A stretch of DNA of 64,000 bases from RBC101 sp052387735. Lineage in GTDB: Bacteria > Gemmatimonadota > Gemmatimonadetes > Gemmatimonadales > Gemmatimonadaceae. Made by a program: the position numbers and the translations under genes. Numbering within the stretch: position 1 is the first letter of the stretch; every line of letters starts with the position of its first letter. The notes under the pieces are model-generated. The model was not told the DNA's origin. It searched no databases and saw nothing but the letters and a program-made list of their open reading frames with translations. The DNA is taken from contig JBQTIW010000035.1 in the NCBI GenBank assembly GCA_052387735.1, positions 42,308 to 106,307 of the forward strand. The letters are read 5' to 3'. Below are positions 60,779-64,000 of this stretch, piece after piece.

Positions 60779-61102
60779 GTGGCTCCTCCGAAAGTGTCGT
60801 CGGTCTTTGAGTTCGAGGAAGGAGGTCGCACGTATTCCTGCTGCCTCGAAGGTCCCGCCAAAGATCATCCGGATTCCTGGTGGTGGTTCAGCGTTTCCTC
60901 AGCAGCTGACCGCCAGCGATACGCACCCTTCCGCGCTGAGCCGGGCGACACGCCCAGCAATATTCGGCCCAAGATCGTCGCCTGGTACGAGGCCATGCTC
61001 GTGAAGCGCGCCGCGCCGTCCACGCCGCCCTGGCGCCGTGAGAAGCCGCAGCCCGCGAAGACCGAACCCGCTGAGGCGACGGTAGCCGCTCCCGCCAAGT
61101 AA
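60779..61102 (+). CDS. Small hypothetical protein
   Basis: 107 residues from a GTG with AAGGA seven bases upstream and an AT-rich upstream block (CTATTTTTA near 60753). VFEFEEGGRTYSCCLEGP, WWWFSVSSAADRQRYAPFRAE and VAWYEAMLVKRA form a compact fold; the last 30 residues are Pro/Lys/Ala-rich. Function unknown. A strong terminator follows 28 bases after the stop. Confidence 0.65.
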   Translation: MAPPKVSSVFEFEEGGRTYSCCLEGPAKDHPDSWWWFSVSSAADRQRYAPFRAEPGDTPSNIRPKIVAWYEAMLVKRAAPSTPPWRREKPQPAKTEPAEATVAAPAK

Positions 61103-61129
61103 GTCAGCAGGAATCGGCCGGAAAATGGG

Positions 61130-61162
61130 AAGGAGCGCATCGCAAGATGCGCTCCTTCTCGT
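61130..61162. terminator. Intrinsic terminator with GCAA loop
   Basis: AAGGAGCGCATC and GATGCGCTCCTT pair perfectly around GCAA, followed by CTCGTTTCTC; 28 bases after the hypothetical gene on the plus strand and 120 before the end of ahcY on the minus strand. It could act in both directions. Confidence 0.8.
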
Positions 61163-61279
61163 TTCTCAGACGCGAGACATCTGGCTCCTGCCTCCAACAC
61201 GCACCGCAGACCTGAGGCCCCCGCTGGTGGGGATCCCAGTCGTTTCGCGCTGATGGAAAGGGCGGGTGGCGTCTCCCCT

Positions 61280-62761
61280 CTAGTACCGGTAGTGCTCCGG
61301 CTTGAACGGCCCATCTAACGGCACCCCGATGTACGCAGCCTGCTCCGGCGACAACGTCGTCAGTTTGACTCCGAGTTTGTCGAGGTGAAGGCGTGCGACC
61401 TTTTCGTCGAGGTGCTTGGGAAGGGTGTACACTTTCTTCTCGTAGTTCGACGAGTTGCCGAACAACTCTATCTGCGCGATGACCTGATTGCTGAACGACG
61501 ATGACATCACGAAGCTCGGATGTCCCGTGGCGCACCCGAGGTTGAGCAGCCGCCCTTCGGCGAGAATGAGCACGGAGTGACCATCGGGAAACACGTACTC
61601 GTCGAACTGCGGCTTGATGTTGATGCGCTTGACTCCCTGGGATTTGAGGCCGGCCATGTCGATCTCGTTGTCGAAGTGGCCGATATTGCCCACGATCGCC
61701 TTGTCCTTCATGCGGCGCATGTGGTCGACGGTGATGATCTTCATGTTCCCCGTCGCGGTGACGAAGATATCGGCCGTCTCCAGCACATCGTCGAGCGTCG
61801 TGACCTGGTAGCCTTCCATTGCCGCCTGCAGCGCGCAGATGGGATCGATCTCCGTGATGATGACCCGGGCTCCCTGGCCACGCAGTGCCTGTGCACACCC
61901 CTTGCCAACATCTCCGTAGCCGCAGATCACCGCCACCTTGCCGGCGAGCATCACGTCACTCGCGCGCAGGATACCGTCAGTGAGGGAATGCCTGCACCCG
62001 TAGAGGTTGTCGAACTTCGACTTGGTGACTGAATCGTTGACGTTGATGGCCGGGAAGAGGAGCGTCCCCGCTTTCATCATCTCGTAAAGGCGGTGAACGC
62101 CAGTGGTTGTCTCTTCGGTCACGCCCTTGATGCTGGCGGCGATCTTCGTCCAGCGGTCGGGAGTCTGGTGCAACTGCTCACGAAGCAGGCGAAGAATGAC
62201 GCCCCACTCCTCCGCGTCCGTCGTAGGATTGAATGCAGGCACCGTTCCCACTCTCTCGAACTCGACGCCTTTGTGGACGAGCAATGTCGCATCGCCACCG
62301 TCATCCAGCAGCATGTTGGGCCCCCCTCCATCGGGCCACATCAGCGCCTGCTCCGTGCACCACCAGTACTCGTCGAGCGTTTCTCCCTTCCACGCGTACA
62401 CCGGCACACCCTGTGGGTCTTCTGTCGTGCCATTGGGCCCGACCACGGCTGCTGCCGCGGCATGATCTTGCGTTGAGAAGATGTTGCACGACACCCACCG
62501 CACATCAGCGCCGAGGGCCACGAGCGTCTCGATGAGCACTGCGGTCTGGATGGTCATGTGGAGCGATCCCATGATCCGAGCGCCAGCAAGGGGCTGTTTG
62601 CCTCTGAACTCAGCACGTAGCGCCATGAGTCCCGGCATTTCGACCTCGGCGAGGCGGATCTCCTTTCGCCCCCAGTCGGCGAGCGAGAGGTCCTTTACCT
62701 TGAAGGCTGGGCGGTCGATCGAAGAGTCGGTGCCTGCATTTGGTACGAGGGTCGTCGTCAT
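61280..62761 (-). CDS. ahcY: S-adenosylhomocysteinase
   Basis: 493 residues. ARIMGSLHMTIQTAVLIETL, WVSCNIFSTQDHAAAA, NVNDSVTKSKFDNLYGCRHSL, ICGYGDVGKGCAQALRGQGARV (NAD site), ATGNMKIITVDHMRRMKD and FKPEHYRY at the C-terminus all match. It hydrolyses S-adenosylhomocysteine to adenosine and homocysteine and so supports methylation. The adjacent ArsR-methyltransferase gene is a probable regulator. No SAH-riboswitch pattern was seen upstream. Identification is very strong. Confidence 0.97.
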   Translation of the reverse strand: MTTTLVPNAGTDSSIDRPAFKVKDLSLADWGRKEIRLAEVEMPGLMALRAEFRGKQPLAGARIMGSLHMTIQTAVLIETLVALGADVRWVSCNIFSTQDHAAAAAVVGPNGTTEDPQGVPVYAWKGETLDEYWWCTEQALMWPDGGGPNMLLDDGGDATLLVHKGVEFERVGTVPAFNPTTDAEEWGVILRLLREQLHQTPDRWTKIAASIKGVTEETTTGVHRLYEMMKAGTLLFPAINVNDSVTKSKFDNLYGCRHSLTDGILRASDVMLAGKVAVICGYGDVGKGCAQALRGQGARVIITEIDPICALQAAMEGYQVTTLDDVLETADIFVTATGNMKIITVDHMRRMKDKAIVGNIGHFDNEIDMAGLKSQGVKRINIKPQFDEYVFPDGHSVLILAEGRLLNLGCATGHPSFVMSSSFSNQVIAQIELFGNSSNYEKKVYTLPKHLDEKVARLHLDKLGVKLTTLSPEQAAYIGVPLDGPFKPEHYRY

Positions 62762-62870
62762 GTTGGGATGCGGGTTTGCTGGTTGCTGATTGCCACTCTA
62801 GTTGCTGGATGCAGGCTGCTGGGCTGGAGCTGAATGAACTGCACAGCGTCTAGCCCCTCGCCCTTATCGC

Positions 62871-63803
62871 CTACCGCCTACCGCCTACCGCGAGGAACAA
62901 CCCCGGCCCTCGCGCCTCCGGATCCGCCGGCAGCGTTTTCACGCGTGCCCCCGAAAAGCCCGCCTCGCCTAACCAGGCTCGCATCTGCTGTTGCGAAAAC
63001 CCCGTCCAGGCGTGACCCATGGCATGGCGCAACTCGTCGCGATCGTGTGGCACCATGTCTATCACGATAACGCGCCCGCTGGGCTTGAGTACGCGATATG
63101 CCTCGGCGAGTGCACTGCCGGGCTCGGCCACGTAGTGGAGGACGAGGGAAAAGATCGCCACATCGAGCGACTCCGATTCGAGCGGGAGGCGCTCCAGATC
63201 GGACATACGCACATCAACGTTAGGGAATTGCGCGAGGCGCTCCCGAGCCGTGGCCAGCATTTCCGCCGAGCGATCGACGGCGACGACGCGCGCCACATGC
63301 GGCGCGAGCAGGGCGGCCAGATGGCCGGCGCCACAGCCAAAATCGCCAACGGCGCTCTCGGGTTCGAGGAGCGACAGCGCGAGGTGAAGATCCACCTGTG
63401 TCCCAAAGAGCTCGCGGCGAACCTCGTCCCACTGTCCGGCGACCGACGAGAAGTACTGGCGTGAGCGGCTACGTCGATCGGCGAGGACGCTCGCGACGCG
63501 CGCCTTGTCCTGTTCCGCCGCCGACGTACGCTCGACGTCCTCTCGAACCACGGCCCAAAGGCGGGCCGCCAGATCGCCATCGGTGAGCGCCATCCTATAG
63601 TAGCGGCTCGTTCCGTCTGCCCGGGACGCTACCCAGCCATCGTCGCCCAGAACCTTCAGGTGCCTGGACGTCGTCGACTGCGGAAGCTGAAGAATGACAC
63701 AGAGTTCACTGACCGTGAGCTCGTGCTGTTCGAGGACGAGCAGGAGCCTGCCCCGCGTCGAGTCGGCAAGGGTGGTGAGTCGCGTGAAGGCAGGACCGGT
63801 CAT
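62871..63803 (-). CDS. SahR-like ArsR regulator fused to a methyltransferase domain
   Basis: About 310 residues from the ATG at 63803. Residues 1-85 are a winged helix (FTRLTTLADSTRGRLLLVLEQHELTVSELCVILQLPQSTTSRHLKVLGDDGWV), the rest a SAM-binding Rossmann domain: VGDFGCGAGHLAALLAPHVARVVAVDRS and SLVLHYVAEPGSALAEAYRVLKPSG. The architecture matches SahR, which senses S-adenosylhomocysteine and controls the methionine cycle in some proteobacteria. It lies directly upstream of ahcY. It could instead be an active methyltransferase. The C-terminus ends inside a repeat of CTACCGC words. Confidence 0.85.
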   Translation of the reverse strand: MTGPAFTRLTTLADSTRGRLLLVLEQHELTVSELCVILQLPQSTTSRHLKVLGDDGWVASRADGTSRYYRMALTDGDLAARLWAVVREDVERTSAAEQDKARVASVLADRRSRSRQYFSSVAGQWDEVRRELFGTQVDLHLALSLLEPESAVGDFGCGAGHLAALLAPHVARVVAVDRSAEMLATARERLAQFPNVDVRMSDLERLPLESESLDVAIFSLVLHYVAEPGSALAEAYRVLKPSGRVIVIDMVPHDRDELRHAMGHAWTGFSQQQMRAWLGEAGFSGARVKTLPADPEARGPGLFLAVGGRR

Positions 63804-63805
63804 GT

Positions 63806-63821
63806 ATCCGTATAGTCGGAT
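63806..63821. promoter_or_regulatory. Candidate SahR operator
   Basis: ATCCG and CGGAT flank six bases, two bases upstream of the sahR-like start. The symmetry and position fit autoregulation. TATACG on the minus strand overlaps it and could be the -10, making a very short leader. Confidence 0.4.
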
Positions 63822-63952
63822 GGAAGGATAAAGAGGCCGTGGTAGCCCGTCAAGTGCGCCGGGGATCGCTTGAGGCGGGTTGTCACGTCGTCCCGCGTAG
63901 CGGATGATCCAGCGCCATTCTGCTTCGGCCGTTGCTTGTGAACGGAGGCACG

Positions 63953-64000
63953 TCAAGGCGGGATGACCTCGACGACCGCGGCGCCGCTACCCCACTGCTT
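63953..64000 (-). CDS. C-terminus of a gene continuing past the window
   Basis: Fifteen minus-strand codons give KQWGSGAAVVEVIPP and a TGA. They end 150 bases upstream of the regulator gene on the same strand. Too short to assign; the coding potential is suggested by the open frame only. Confidence 0.35.
   Translation of the reverse strand, partial: KQWGSGAAVVEVIPP

Noticed and set aside
62762..62870. SAH riboswitch upstream of ahcY
   Set aside because: The gap consists of repeated CAGCAAC-like words and shows no SAH-riboswitch core.
1..64000. Chi or KOPS as explanation for CGTTAGG
   Set aside because: Copies occur on both strands in near-equal numbers; those signals are strongly strand-biased.
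1..64000. CRISPR, insertion sequences, integrase attachment sites
   Set aside because: No regularly spaced repeats, transposase motifs or tRNA-linked direct repeats were seen.

Overview
The window is about two-thirds GC, gene-dense and without rRNA, tRNA, CRISPR or insertion sequences that I can see. The mix of families (SusD, DUF5916 barrels, PD40-amidohydrolase fusions, PadR plus ADOP-type permeases, DinB proteins, many lipoproteins and secreted peptidases with clear signal peptides) suggests a diderm, heterotrophic soil or sediment bacterium, most likely Gemmatimonadota or a neighbouring phylum. That assignment is inference from gene content only.

Layout. 1-3.3 kb: the 3' end of a SusD gene, a secreted alpha/beta hydrolase and a DinB gene. 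3.6-8.5 kb: a chromate module, with a small phosphatase/arsenate-reductase-like gene and chrB on the minus strand, and chrA diverging on the plus strand, coupled to an outer-membrane barrel gene. 8.6-18 kb: large secreted proteins (PD40-amidohydrolase, GH9 glucanase, M28 peptidase, VOC dioxygenase), a two-subunit TPP decarboxylase and a frameshifted streptogramin-lyase-like pseudogene (18.0-18.7 kb). 18.8-24.3 kb: an arsR-SRPBCC pair, an Fpg-family glycosylase, the helicase hrpB and a second arsR. 24.4-28.8 kb: cyclase, NhaC antiporter, DinB and aldo/keto reductase. 28.8-31 kb: trpEG behind a Trp-rich leader peptide. 31-34.2 kb: unknown genes, an HTH protein and a GH19 lysozyme, the most phage-like stretch. 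34.5-46.6 kb: PadR plus permease, then secreted peptidases, amidohydrolases and TPR proteins. 47-48.9 kb: a membrane protein coupled to a beta-lactamase-fold hydrolase, then a structured terminator region. 48.9-55.9 kb: a WecB-like epimerase and a cyanophycin cluster (cphB, cphA, a second Mur-ligase-only protein). 56-64 kb: a DUF885 protein lacking its metal motif, a PQQ-type sugar dehydrogenase, PnuC and a NadR-like kinase, S-adenosylhomocysteinase and a SahR-like regulator.

How genes work together. chrA/chrB handle chromate. trpE and trpG form anthranilate synthase, probably controlled by tryptophan-dependent translation of the leader. cphA makes and cphB degrades cyanophycin, a nitrogen store. 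PnuC imports nicotinamide riboside and the NadR-like kinase would phosphorylate it. ahcY removes S-adenosylhomocysteine and the adjacent ArsR-methyltransferase protein probably senses it.

Two window-wide patterns stand out. The word CGTTAGGCGC and its core CGTTAGG are strongly over-represented on both strands and dictate codon choice inside genes. Many intergenic gaps hold a short degenerate repeated word on one side and its reverse complement on the other, with a different word at each locus.
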